Below, in pieces: positions 1 to 11,061 of a stretch of DNA of 25,251 nt (within the stretch, counting starts at the first letter, position 1; every line of letters begins with the position of its first letter). The DNA is from Hofstenia miamia (taxonomy: Eukaryota > Xenacoelomorpha > Acoela > Hofsteniidae): NCBI GenBank assembly GCA_900660155.1, contig CABFPE010000192.1, positions 264,812 to 290,062 on the forward strand, in the 5' to 3' direction. The translations under genes and the position numbers were made by a program. Below the pieces are notes generated by a model. That model saw only the letters and a list, made by a program, of their open reading frames with translations, searched no databases and was not told the origin of the DNA.

Positions 1-45
1 CGTACCACGTGCTAACGCGTGTTACCGCGTGCTACGAATTTGGTT
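1..45. repeat. GC-rich imperfect short tandem repeat
   Basis: The window opens with three or four imperfect copies of a roughly 12-13 base unit built on CGTGCTAACG / GCGTGTTACC / GCGTGCTACG. It is much richer in CpG than the AT-rich DNA that follows. It is probably the edge of a minisatellite cut by the window start. No gene is visible in it. Confidence 0.4.
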
Positions 46-600
46 AATTATGCAAAGTTATTGGTCTATATACATTATTTTTTAAGCTTTTTACGTATGT
101 TATTGCATTTCTCATCGTTTTTATTTTATCCGCGTGCACCCTATTCTATACCTTCGCCAATTATTGCATTTCATATCTGTGAAATTTTACATTAGGGTGA
201 TATATATGTTTACCTGCTTTCTATTAGGGATGGGATCCGGTCCGTATAGTGAAAAAAATATACCGGATAATATATTGTTCAATTATTACCAGTTTATTCA
301 ATTACTTGACTATTTAAGGAATTGACTAACAGCGGTAGGAATTGGAATTGACTCAATTCCTCTCAGGAATTTTTTTATTTTTATGACAAAATATGACGGA
401 ATGTAGATAAATTTGCCCTAAAATATGACCATCCATTTTTCAAAATGATCCATTTAAGCATATACATATATTTGAAATTCTCTTTACGAGTACAAAAGCT
501 AAACTTAAAATTAATATTACTAGAAAAATGAGCACCAGGCTAAGTATCATTAATTAGAATAGACAATTTGAATTCATGAGAAGCATATTTCTCCCATCTT
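46..600. other. Unassigned AT-rich stretch
   Basis: I see no gene with recognisable protein similarity. A 17-bp palindrome, GGAATTGA-C-TCAATTCC, lies at 344-360, beside further GGAATT words. This could be a decayed transposon end, but no partner or target duplication was found. Confidence 0.5.
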
Positions 601-619
601 GAAAGATGTTGCACTGACT

Positions 620-1000
620 TCATAAGAATCGACGTCTACCGGTATATGGATAACTCACAACTAGGAATTTGTGAAGAAAACTGACGAGGAATTGTATAAC
701 ATTCTTGTTATTCAGGTCGTTGATTTTCTCAAATTTCACTCCATTTTCACGACAAGCATTAACAAGGCTTGTACGTTGTTTAGAATGCGCTGGGAACGAA
801 ATATAATAGGAGCATCCAAACGAGCAAAAGGAGTATATATCAGAGAATTTTGATAAAAAATAATTTGTCTTACTATGTCCAGTAATAGCTTGAGTAAGCA
901 CATGCGGCATATTTCGTGGGAAGTGAAGATATGATTTGTAATCAAATCCAAGATTCGAATCATGGAATAATTTTTATTTTGATTCACCTGAGTAAATTGC
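620..1000 (-). pseudogene. Retrotransposon C-terminal RNase H/zinc tail remnant
   Basis: Downstream of the RT the minus strand reads 'LTQAITGHSKTNYFLSKFSD', followed by spaced cysteines and a histidine (CSFGC ... H ... NAC). In R1/LOA/I-type elements, 'LTGHG.F..YL..F' followed by C..C...H...C closes ORF2 after the RNase H domain. The match here is to that tail only; a complete RNase H core was not traced. The fragment extends the element to about position 620. Confidence 0.45.
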
Positions 1001-1039
1001 AAGTTCCGGAATCGCGTTCATAAAAAAAGTCGTACAAAC

Positions 1040-3241
1040 AGAAGTATATCTAGTTCCCAAATCATATACAATCGGATATAGTCTCGATAAAGATATGATT
1101 TTCAATCCATCAACAGGTTTGAAGGCTTTACAAATGCTCATTGCATTTGACTCTGAATAGCCATTAACTTATTTTGCCACGATTTACGTTTAAGTCTATG
1201 ATCCCATGCAGTGATACCATATGCAATCCTAGGTGCAACAACACAATTATAAAGTACTCTGAGATTATCTGATGATGCACTATACTTTGTCCCTGCAATC
1301 CTTGATAATGTCTTAATGTATTGTTTTGCCTTTAATTCAATCTTCTCTAAACGATCCGTAACTGTTAACTTAGAATAAAACGTGACGCCAAGTATTGTAA
1401 CTGGAGTGACCTTAATGGATTTCCCAATATTTTAACTTCCTTAGGAATATCGAATTTACGCTTATTGCCAGCAGTAAAGGTAATCTGTGTCTTTGCAGCA
1501 TTAGGAGTAAGATCATTCCTTGTAGCCAATTCTAATAGTGAGCTTACCTCATTTTTAACGCAAGATCAATAGATTTCACTTCTATAATCATTGTTATGTC
1601 ATCAGCATAAGCTATAATATTTGTGAGAGATAATAAATAGTCAATAATTGAGTTTACGCATATATTCCGTAAGAAGGGATTTAAGCATCTGCCTTGAGGT
1701 GTGCCAACATTCCTTTTCGGTATTACATTACTGTAATTTTTGCATACAGCTGAATACAAGCTATTCGATAATCTGCTGTGTTATGACTATGTAATGTTGC
1801 GATAATAGGCTTGGGTGGTGCGGTGTCAAATGCAGTAGAAAAATCGAATGCAATGAGAAGACATGTGAAGACGTTAAGTTACAAATAGGTTTAAGTGCTG
1901 TGGAGCTTGATCTTTTGGTTCGAAAACCATGTTGATTTGATGATATCCATGAAGTATCTAATTGCTTGAGTAATTGTTTCTCAAACATTTTCCCAATAAT
2001 CGAAATAATAGAAATTGGTCTGTAATGCTTTTAATTTCTGGTACCATCTGAATCAGTTGACTTAGATTTCTGAATAAAAGTAACTATGGCTTGTCTTAAT
2101 ACAACAGGGAAATATCCACATCCACGACCCATTGAGTTATTAAAGATATTCGATAGAGCATGTAGACAATTGTCGGGAGTTGCCTCAGATGTTCTACTCT
2201 GATATTATGAGGGCCAGGACTTTTGTTACTCTTGAAAGTGCCTATAATATCCTTCAGTTCATCAATACTTGTTGAACGAAAATCTGATAATTTTGGTCGG
2301 CAAAGCTCATCAATTTCATCGAGATTATTCGATTGCGTGAAGAATTTTCTCTAGTGAATTAGCTATAATCCCAGGAGTGGTTTTATAACTCGTGAAAGAT
2401 AAGGTCTTGTTGCTATCTTTGTTTACGATAGCATTTCCAGGGATCGTCCTGACTTTCACATATCGATTTCCACTTTTGATAGCTTCATGTAATGTTTTGT
2501 TAGCAAGCGTGACACAATTTCTATTTTCATTGCTATTGTCGTTTTTCCATTTCTAATAAGCAGCGTTTCTTGCACTAACAAGATGTGTCAGAACAGGAGT
2601 CCAACATGCATAGGACTTAGCATATTTAATCGGTTTTGCTGATAGTGTATTAACGAATATAGCATTGCGAATATTATTGATGTTAGAGTTACAGACAGAT
2701 TCATTTTCATCAATGCTGTCTGATGTATGTAAACTATAATTAATAGTTTGTAGTTGATGGGTAAACGCTTCCCAATTACATTGCGCCCCGGAAGAGTGAG
2801 TCAATCCTCAAGATTAAGTTGTTTGAAGGTTATAGTGATAGTTCTGAGCCATGAAGAAGGACTTGAATTAAGATGTAAATGCCATGAATCAATCAAGTTG
2901 CCAACATGTCTTCTTGCTAACGTAACATCTATAAAGCTATAATGACCCATGCAATTAATAAACGTAACTAAAGTTAATTTCCATTCGTATATAAAGTCGC
3001 TGAGTTCTTGTTCTTTTGCATCGAACTTATCACCTCCCCATTCAGGGTTGTGGCTATTGAAATCTCCACAAATAATTACGTTTGACGATAAATAACTTGA
3101 CAAGGTTTTGAGAAAATTGTCAATTGATTTCAACCAAGGGGATAAATAAACGGAGCATATTTGTATGCGGCTATTATCATGATTGATATCCAGTTTAACT
3201 AACGATTTGTCGATAAGTATAACTTCGATAATATACATCAA
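1040..3241 (-). pseudogene. Retrotransposon ORF2: endonuclease plus reverse transcriptase, broken
   Basis: This is the catalytic polyprotein that nicks the target and copies element RNA. The endonuclease portion (2801-3241) shows the IQICSVYLSP strand and the metal-binding GDFNSHNPEWGG motif. The next segment (2553-2804) is the linker that ends in WTPVLTHLVSARNAAY. The RT begins with HYRPISIISIIGKMFEKQLL and QHGFRTKRSSSTAL (1761-2040). It continues with GTPQGRCLNPFL and the catalytic AYADDIT box (1544-1759). After that come the thumb-like LGVTFYSKLTVTDRLEK and VLYNCVVAPRIAYG regions (to about 1040). The pieces lie in different frames with several stops, and the segment around 2200-2400 is poorly preserved. 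No expression is expected. Confidence 0.8.
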
Positions 3242-3439
3242 TGATGTAGGAAAAACATTTCCAACATCGTCTATTTCTTTCTATAGAACAGTGAACAAGT
3301 CTGGAATAAGGTTATTTAATTTGTATTAAAGTTCTTGAATAGTGAGAATAGTATTGGTAGAAGCAGTTAAAAACAAATTATATACATTTTGTTGTACACG
3401 ACTTACAGTCTTTTGTAAGAAATTATACATTCTTCTTGT

Positions 3440-4378
3440 AACCGTAGTTGTCCCGTCGAATTTTTTCAAGTTCTACTCGCTGCTGCCAATCTTTACCAGT
3501 GAAGTTCGTTTCTTGAATGACATCTAACAACCTTTTCCTAAACATAGAACAGCATCCGTCATAACTGTGATGCTTAGTGGCAAATTCTGTAAGATTTGGT
3601 GATCTTGCAGAATTTACACATTTTTGATTTTTGCGACAATGTTTAATTTCGGGGCTTTCACCGCATTTGAGACAAGTAGGCTAATCGTTTCTATGTCTAC
3701 ACTTTTTCCTGCTAAGGCCATAATCAAGGCAATGACCACATCTACCCGGATTCAGATCAATATAGGAATAAAGATATTCAAAACCAAGAGCTATTTTCAT
3801 ATTACACTCTAAAAGCTTTTCAAAAGATTTACTTGAGATTCTGAGAAAACATCTGCCGTTTTTGTTTATATACGCATCATTGAAATCAGAAGAATCAAAT
3901 ATTTCTGGTTTTTCTGAAGCAATCAATTTGGTAATATCCATAAGCTTGCAGTTTTTCTAGAATAACTGAAATGCGTGGATCGCATTTTTTAATGAGATGT
4001 GATTTGATATTGTAGCCATTCAAAACTTAATATAAAATGTCAACCTTTACTGAATTTGTAATGATTAGAGTTTTTTCCCTTAATATCAATAAACTTAGAT
4101 GGCATAATTTTTTGACGTTCACTATTGTTTAACTTGCTCTTTTTCGAGGACACGTTGTCTTCAACAATAACTTTAACTTCATGTTCCTTTTTTAAGCTAA
4201 ATGATGGGATAATGGGAGCTTTTTTCACTTTTTCAGAATACAATCGCACGCTCATACTCGATTCGAACTTATCATTAAGATCATCAATGAATTCGATTAA
4301 TTCATCGATTTTATCTTCAATTTGATTTTCGTTAACACATTCTTCACATCGACATTTGATAAAAGGAACTTCTAACAT
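3440..4378 (-). pseudogene. Retrotransposon ORF1 (gag-like, CCHC knuckles), broken
   Basis: ORF1 proteins of this class bind the element RNA and form the ribonucleoprotein. A plausible start is the methionine at 4378 (MLEVPFIKCRC). The first part runs to a stop at 4040 and is Asp/Glu/Lys-rich. A second part (3681-3941) ends in a first knuckle, CGHCLDYGLSRKKC. A frame change then leads to CLKCGESPEIKHC and KCVNSARSP, reading down to about 3440. The last knuckle has Ser where Cys is expected. At least one stop and two frame changes make it nonfunctional. The position upstream of the endonuclease, in the same orientation, supports the assignment. Confidence 0.65.
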
Positions 4379-4422
4379 TGCAAGAGTTACGCCAGGGGCA
4401 CTACTGCTAGCATTTAACCAAT

Positions 4423-4440
4423 AGTAATAATAATAATAAA
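4423..4440. repeat. (AAT)n microsatellite, 3' tail of the retrotransposon
   Basis: Five tandem AAT units lie exactly where the minus-strand retrotransposon ends. CR1/Jockey-type elements end in short tandem repeats rather than poly(A), so this is read as the retrotransposon tail and fixes its insertion edge. Confidence 0.65.
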
Positions 4441-4747
4441 TGACTTTATTTAGCCGTTGAAGGCATACACTACAAAAAAAGTAAAAAACAAGGCAGGTTT
4501 TACGGCAGCGAGGAAAGTCATAGGAGATGAAATAGGAGCAAACGGACGAGTAGGCGAAGTTGGAGAAGGGCTCAGCAAAGAGGAAATTCATCAAAGATTT
4601 CTTGAAGCTCGGTGGCGGGGAAAAAAATCAATCGCTGTTGGAGGGTTGAGAGTCAAGATGTAATTAGCAGCAGTACAAGCACGATTGAAAAACGAGTGAA
4701 AGGTGCGATGTTTCTTGGGACGACGAATGGAGAAAGTAACAACATCA

Positions 4748-5953
4748 TCAGAGCGAGTGGAGCGATGAAATCAAAGGATCAAGATACAATTTGCGAGTGA
4801 GCAGTCGATTGAACAGGAGGAGGTCACAGGCATGGAAGTAGAGTGACAGCGGGATACTGGAGAATTTGAGAAGGGCGTCTTTGTATGGCAAGGGAGAGAT
4901 CCATTTCAAGGCACGCTTCTGGAAACGTTCCATAGAGTGGAACAAAGAACGGGAAGGCCACCAACAGGGAGATGCATAGAGAAGAATGGCGCGAGGAATG
5001 GACTTGAACAAAGAGAGTTCACAGCAGAAGTGGAATTAAAGTGAACACTGCGGAAGAGGGCAAAGAGTGAGGAATTGGCTTTGCGGAGACGTAAGGACAC
5101 ATGACCAGACCAATTTAAGTTATCAGAAAGTTGAACTCCAAGATGAGTATGGTGAGTTGAAAACTTCACAGGAAGAGGAAGATCAGAAGGGGGAGATACA
5201 GAAAAGGAAATACCACATGTCTTGCTTGGGCTAAAATCAAGATGATTAACGGAAGACCAAGTGGCCAAAAGCTAGAGATTAGAGGTAATATTGGAAGGTA
5301 AAAATCGCAGTGTCATCAACGTACAGTAGACATAATTTGTCAAGAAGGATAGAATGAGGGAGCCGATCAAAAGCTTTAGAAATGTCAAGGAAGATAATGC
5401 AAGCAGGATCATTGCGATCAGAGTGGAAATAGCAGTTTTCAATCAAAGTGAGCAAGTTAGTGATGGTAGAAAAACACGGAAGGTTACCATGTTGATAAGC
5501 GGAGAAGAGGTGACGAATTTTAGGGAACACATAACGAAAGACAAGACGCTCAAAGATTATTGACAGCCGAGAAAGAATAGCTATTGGACGATAAGAAGTG
5601 ACTTGAGAGGAGGGAAGCTGATTGGATTTTAATAGTGGAGAGATCCAAGATGTTTTCCAGCAAGACGGAAAACGTTTAGAGGAGCGAATGTAGGAGAAGA
5701 GATGCTTTAAATGGATGGAAAGAGTTGAGGAAGTTTCATGGATAACAAAGGATGGGACGCCATCAGGATAGAAAGGACCAGACAATTTGCAGGACTTAAG
5801 CATGAGGGAAATATCATGGGCGTTGAAGACGATGTCACATAGGGGAATCAACGGGGAGGTGACAGGAGGACCAGGACAGAGAGAAACAGGATCAGAAAAA
5901 TTCGAGGAGAAATAGGCATTGAAGAGATCAGCTTTCTCCAGATCCGAGTCCAA
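4748..5953 (-). pseudogene. Reverse transcriptase of the CR1/Jockey-like element, with core deletion
   Basis: The N-terminal RT half (5279-5953) has KADLFNAYFSSNFSDP, SYRPIAILSRLSIIFERLV and the catalytic IIFLDISKAFDRLPHS box. It then jumps directly from LPHSILLDKL to LCLLYVDDTAIF. About 60 residues normally lie between these motifs, so an internal deletion removed the B/B' part of the palm. After a frame change come VNHLDFSPSKT, THLGVQLSDNLNW and the thumb (4906-5268). A further frame carries YASPCWWPSRS and FQKRALKWISPLP (4748-5011). Without motif B the enzyme cannot have been active. Confidence 0.8.
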
Positions 5954-6160
5954 TGCAAGCTGGGGAGGTTAGGTTTGGAATGCAGTGAACGCAAGAAAGC
6001 ATAGGAGTCTTGAAGAGATCCAGATGAGGACCTGGACAACAGAGGGATTTTGTCGAGTTCCATGAAGTTGATGATACTAAATAAAACAACAAAATTACGG
6101 CATATTTCACATTGTATGCCATCATTTACTATGGATTTACAAAACAAAGCAGGGAAGTTT

Positions 6161-6299
6161 CTCCGAAACTGCTTTCCGATTGGCTTTTTCTTTCATTTTA
6201 GTCGTAAAACTAATTAATTTGTGTAGTAAACAATTAAGCAATATAAAATATTTTGGTATTACTGAGAACAAGGTATAAACCAAATACAAAAGCTCTTAC

Positions 6300-6336
<37 letters not shown>

Positions 6337-7459
6337 TGGTTATAATCTTAAGACTTTGAACATTTTTGAATGTTTTATTGCGACATGTTTCGACAAACAT
6401 TGTCATTTTCAAGCATTTTGAGAAATGTTACCTAACTTTTTCTTGTAGTAATTCAGGTCTTCAAAATGTATATAGATTTGTTTGATGTCTTTGTTTATTT
6501 AATAATGTTCTCTTAGTTGATTTTATACATATTGTTTCTGCGATTTTAGTTTCACGATGTCTTATTAGTATTTTAAAATTTGCTCAAAAGAAGCATCTAT
6601 GAATTTTCTGAAATATTTAAATGAGTGTATGACTGAAATTAAATTCTTGATGTTACTGTAACTAAGCACATGAATGACATTTCGACTAAGTGGTATCAAA
6701 AACAGACTTGTACATAATCATAAAATTAACACCATTTTGTGCCTAGTCAATCGAATATTTGAATCTAGCTCAAATTACAAAAGCTTAACATAAAGTTTGG
6801 ATAAAATCACAAAAGATCTCAAAAATCTACAATCCGAAATATATATACACGGATGTGAACCCAAGCTGCTTCAGACAGTTTAATAACAGATACAATATGT
6901 CAAATTTTTTTACAGACTCGCTCTTTTAAAATTGCTTCTTAATATTTGTATTATGGAAACATTTACAACATTTTGTCATGACATACATTCGACTTTACAT
7001 TATTTCTACGAGTTTAATTTTGACATTGACATAATCGTCTGCATATATTTTCAATTTTTTGTATTTTACCAATCAAAATGTTTAATGCTAGATTCATACC
7101 AATATTTAAATTTCCAAAAAATTAAAATATTTATATTTGCCTAACTCTACTGAATTTTTTGTAATCCTTTGATGAATAACAATAGTGGAACCGTCGTAAA
7201 TTTATTGACTATACTACTAACCTTATTTCTATGTACTTGCTTGCTATAGCTTATAGTCTATTCTGATATAACATTTTCCCCATGATGTTCTTAAATTTGT
7301 TCTAGAATTTGTAATCCCAAACCGATTTAATCAAGGCTCTTAATTTAGTTAGGGAATATTTCGGTTGATATTTTGTCACGAATTTTGATGATATCGTGAT
7401 CAATATGCCTCATGTTATTGCAAACATAAGTAAGGTATCTGTTGCATTGACCTACAATG
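6161..7459. other. Intergenic stretch without recognisable gene
   Basis: AT-rich DNA with no ORF that resembles a known family. It contains one (TA)n tract and one motif reminiscent of Penelope-like element termini (6380-6415), both listed separately. Confidence 0.55.
6303..6334. repeat. (TA)n microsatellite
   Basis: Sixteen uninterrupted TA units. It is one of at least six (TA)n tracts in the window. Confidence 0.95.
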
Positions 7460-7691
7460 CAGTTCGGGCTTTAGGGGGGAGGCACGTGGGGCAGTGTCCT
7501 CCCCTTGAGGAATTTTCCATTTCTGCCAAAACATCATTTCTATGCATTTCAAATATTTTTCATATTGATGTCATCCCAAAATTTAAAGTTAGCAATGCAT
7601 ACAATCTTCTAATTAGAATTTAGAAGTTTAAATTCTTGTTATTTATAGCAGGAATTTGCCCCCTCTTTCAAAAATCGTAAAGCCGCGCCTG
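7460..7691. mobile_element. hAT-type MITE, 232 bp
   Basis: A non-coding element with imperfect terminal inverted repeats. The left end reads CAGTTCGGGCTTTAGGGGGG. The right end, reverse-complemented, reads CAGGCGCGGCTTTACGATTT and leads into a G-run. The flanks are CTACAATG (7452-7459) and ATACAATG (7692-7699), an 8-bp target-site duplication with one mismatch. CAG-type TIRs plus an 8-bp TSD are the hAT superfamily signature. Internal sequence is AT-rich and codes nothing recognisable, so movement would have needed a transposase in trans. Confidence 0.7.
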
Positions 7692-8755
7692 ATACAATGT
7701 GACAACTTCTATTTCTGCAGTTACTGAACAAAAAATTTAAGCTTAATTGAACCAACCGCCGTGATTGATTGTGTGTATATTTTCCAATTTTTTTGGGAGA
7801 ATCATCGGAAAAATCAGAATGATCCAATTCCGCCATCTAAAACACATAAACTTATTTTGAGACAGTGTATCAATTATTTATCAGTTAAAAAATTTCAGGC
7901 GTTTATTTTTTCAGTCAATTATTCTTCAAAATTTTAAAAAAGCCATTCACATCTAAAGGTAATTAATTTGCTTCAATCTAAACACTTTTATTGGCAAAAT
8001 TAGGCTATTACAGTATAAGAATAGAGAGATACGTTGTGTCAACTGTAAATTTAGGAAATTACGTTCATAAAAAAATGTTACCTATTTTGTACATTTACAA
8101 TACATTCAGGCTTTGTGTACACTTTTCATTTAGTTATATTTTTTACTACTAAAAAGTAAAATAAAATTGGCGTAGTTAAAATATATGTCGTACAATGAAT
8201 TGGTTTTTCCTTTAATACTTTTCAATGACTGTGTTTACTTTGGTCAATTCTTTTTTTTACATGAGCCATTAATAGGAAATATTTCGATAATAATTGAATG
8301 TTTCGGTTCTAGTCACTGATGGATGTGGGTTGATTAAAACCTAACTCACGTGTCTGACACGTAATGTTGGTATCGCTCAAGTTGAATAAGAATTGGTTTA
8401 GAGAGTCAACCACTCAAATTATATGTTGAATTTGAATTGATTATTTTCATTTTTCCATAAATGTATTCCTATGGATGCACGGTGTACATGAAAGACGTGT
8501 GCGGTCAGATTTTTATAGTAAATTAATTTAATTTGTGAATGCATTCACATAAATTTAGTGAGTTGAGTGCTTAAAACTTTGCATAGAAACCATCAAAGTT
8601 TTATAAAAAAAATCTGTGATATTTAGGATTAGGCAAATATTGATATAACAAATTAGAAAGGCACAACTAGTTCTGTACGAGCAATATTTTAGTTATTTTG
8701 TAAGTTCGCTGCAAGTTATTGTTACCAACTGTAATACTAAACGCCTTTTATAGAA
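7692..8755. other. Upstream region of CCDC61
   Basis: No other gene is seen in this kilobase, so it should hold the promoter and 5' UTR of CCDC61. I cannot place a transcription start. A perfect palindrome, ACGTGTC-T-GACACGT, lies at about 8348-8362. A GTTACC word (8721-8726), half of an RFX X-box, lies 30 bp before the start codon. Neither is sufficient evidence for a regulatory site. Confidence 0.4.
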
Positions 8756-8909
8756 ATGTCGAAGGATTGGCAAATCGTTGAATCGTGCAATTTTCGAGGT
8801 GTCGAATACATTGTTAGTATGCTGGTTGATGAAAATGAAGAAGCATTGACTATTCAAGCAGAAGAAAAATCTACTGCTGATCAGTGGCGTGGCGTTTTTG
8901 AAAAACACT
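8756..8909 (+). CDS. CCDC61: CCDC61 exon 1 (residues 1-51)
   Basis: Starts at ATG 8756 and codes the first strands of the head domain, including FRGVEYIVSMLVDEN and STADQWRGVFEKH. The donor is CACT|GTAATA. It ends in phase 1, and the split codon is completed by AC at the start of exon 2. Confidence 0.9.
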
Positions 8910-10784
8910 GTAATATCTATTTTGTTGCACTCATATAACTTTTTTTAAAATTAAATGTATACTATAAAATTTTAATATAATATGTAACGTTTATATACAG
9001 TTTTAAGTCTTCTCCGTTTCAATAAATGTCTACGAATACGTTTTTGGCTGTAAGAATAACAGCAATTAATGAAGCTTAGTAGAGAAATTCTAAATAGCTA
9101 TAATTTTATAAAATTATGCTCACACTATTAAATAATTAAGGGCTTTGGAGCTGGAGCCAGAGTGAAGGAGGAGAACAGTTTGTTCTTGACCGAAACCGGA
9201 ACTGGATGGAGAAACAATCCAGGCTGTGCAGGAGATGAAGCCGAAGTCAGAAGTGTATAGATCAGCTCTGGTTTCAAAGAGTTTTTTGAGAAGCTATTTT
9301 TATTAATTGATTTTTGTTACGCAATAAAAAACAGCTCTTTACACAATACAATATTGTCTCATGTAATGCCATCGCACGCCCTCGTTTCCGCTACTATTCG
9401 GTGAACGAATTAAGAACTGAATTTATATATAACTAGTACATAGAAGAACATATTTATGTATTACAATCCAATCAGAAATCAAGAACCATTTATTTTTCAG
9501 GTTGTCGTCTATCTTACTGTATTGAAAAACAAAATAACGACATTTGAAAAACGCATGAATAGAGAGTTGTCGTTTTTTATTTCATTAATTAAACACTTGA
9601 CATTATTATTAAATCTAGATTGCTGCCACAGTGTTGTAATGCACATGCAATGCAATGTGACCATTCAAAAAATACTATGTGTAATGCAAAACTCGGAAAT
9701 ATTTGCATTTGTCAAAAAAAATCGTAGCCCAGATTCGAATAATCAAATCTTTGATTTTTTAATAGAATAACGAACTTTTAGACATTGAAGATTTGACTCA
9801 TAAAACTGGAAACTTCAAACAATTTGATATTTTTATCAACATGCTGGAATCCGCCATTTGTTCGGTATGTTTGTTGTTTTTGAATCATATTGCTTGCAAC
9901 CAAACCAAACAATTTCTCATAACTTAGAATTCATTAGATTTTTGTTTTTTTTTTATTTGTGCCACAAACAATTGTTGCTCAATATTTGCGATTTGTGTTC
10001 AACTTCAGATTTAATTTATTTCAAAAGCATGTACTTAGTCGAGCGATTCCGTTCGTTTGGAACTGCTTACCTACAGTGACCTCGAAAATCTTCGAAATAA
10101 AAAAGGAGTGAATAGCGGAAAATCTATACCTGGTGCAAAGAAGGCCGAATTATCAACCAAACGATACCTTATCCTGACTTATTCTGTTGAGTTTGACAGG
10201 TTTGTACTGAAATTTAAAAATTAATCTTTAACTTTACAAATCGATGTTTTAGTCTTGGAAGTGTTGGTAACTATTATATTTCACTTAATGTTTCATATAT
10301 CACATTTGGTGTTTTTGTTTTATATGCTTTGCATGCTAAATATCTGGCATGGGTTTTATACTTATTAATTAAAGTTTTGCATGTATCTATGAATGAAAAT
10401 GCATTTATTCAATAAAAATTTTGATTTATTATAGCATGTATTTTCACAAACAATTCTAACGTATAAAGTTGCTATGGCTGACAATTTGAGCATTGTGCAA
10501 ATGATTGACCGTTTGTTTCTACTATCAAAATAGTTAATACTATGTAACACATTATTAGGAGCCGGAAAAATAGTTTGCAAAAACCAGCAAAATAATCACT
10601 ATATAATTTTCAAACACATCTAAAATAGTTTAATTAGTTGCTGTACGAAAATTACCTTTTCAGTTGTAAAACATTAAATAAACATCATATTTACAACATC
10701 ATTTAACGTCAAATAAAAAATTGTGTCCAAACACTCCATCTGTCTTCAAAACGACATAATTAAGCATTTGTGTATAAATTTGTA

Positions 10785-10824
<40 letters not shown>

Positions 10825-11026
10825 NNNNNNNNNNNNNNNNNNNNNNNNNNNNNNNNNNNNNNNNNNNNNNNNNNNNNNNNNNNNNNNNNNNNNNNNNNNN
10901 NNNNNNNNNNNNNNNNNNNNNNNNNNNNNNNNNNNNNNNNNNNNNNNNNNNNNNNNNNNNNNNNNNNNNNNNNNNNNNNNNNNNNNNNNNNNNNNNNNNN
11001 NNNNNNNNNNNNNNNNNNNNNNNNNN

Positions 11027-11061
<35 letters not shown>

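Larger units (their letters stand above)
600..4395 (-). mobile_element. Degenerate R1/LOA/Jockey-type non-LTR retrotransposon
   Basis: Read on the minus strand, this block gives the standard order of a two-ORF non-LTR retrotransposon. ORF1 has zinc knuckles (about 4378 down to 3440). An AP-type endonuclease follows (about 3241-2805), then a linker ending in an 'RNAAY' motif (2553-2804), the reverse transcriptase (about 2130-1040) and an RNase H-like/zinc tail (about 1000-620). Frames change and stop codons intervene many times, so the copy is dead. The endonuclease style (GDFNSHNPEWGG) and knuckle-bearing ORF1 are typical of the R1/LOA/I/Jockey group; the exact clade is undecided. Its upstream side abuts the 3' tail of the next retrotransposon at about 4400-4423. 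Both ends are approximate and no target-site duplication was identified. Confidence 0.8.
4423..6160 (-). mobile_element. CR1/Jockey-like non-LTR retrotransposon, internally deleted
   Basis: The minus strand carries a second non-LTR element in the same orientation as the first. Its 3' end is clear. After the RT C-terminal region comes an AATAAA-like signal (minus strand, near 4446), and the copy ends in an (ATT)n tail, read as (AAT)n at 4423-4440 on the plus strand. The 5' end near 6160 is approximate. There the minus strand codes a short Cys-rich piece (CKSIVNDGIQCEIC). This resembles the PHD-like finger at the N-terminus of such elements and is joined directly to sequence just before the RT, so most of the endonuclease region is missing. 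The copy is dead. Confidence 0.75.

Noticed and set aside
4457..4800. Plus-strand ORFs of 62-68 codons
   Set aside because: They are antisense to the C-terminal region and 3' tail of the minus-strand CR1/Jockey-like retrotransposon.
9456..9770. 104-codon ORF in CCDC61 intron 1
   Set aside because: AT-rich composition, no recognisable motif, and located between two confirmed exons.
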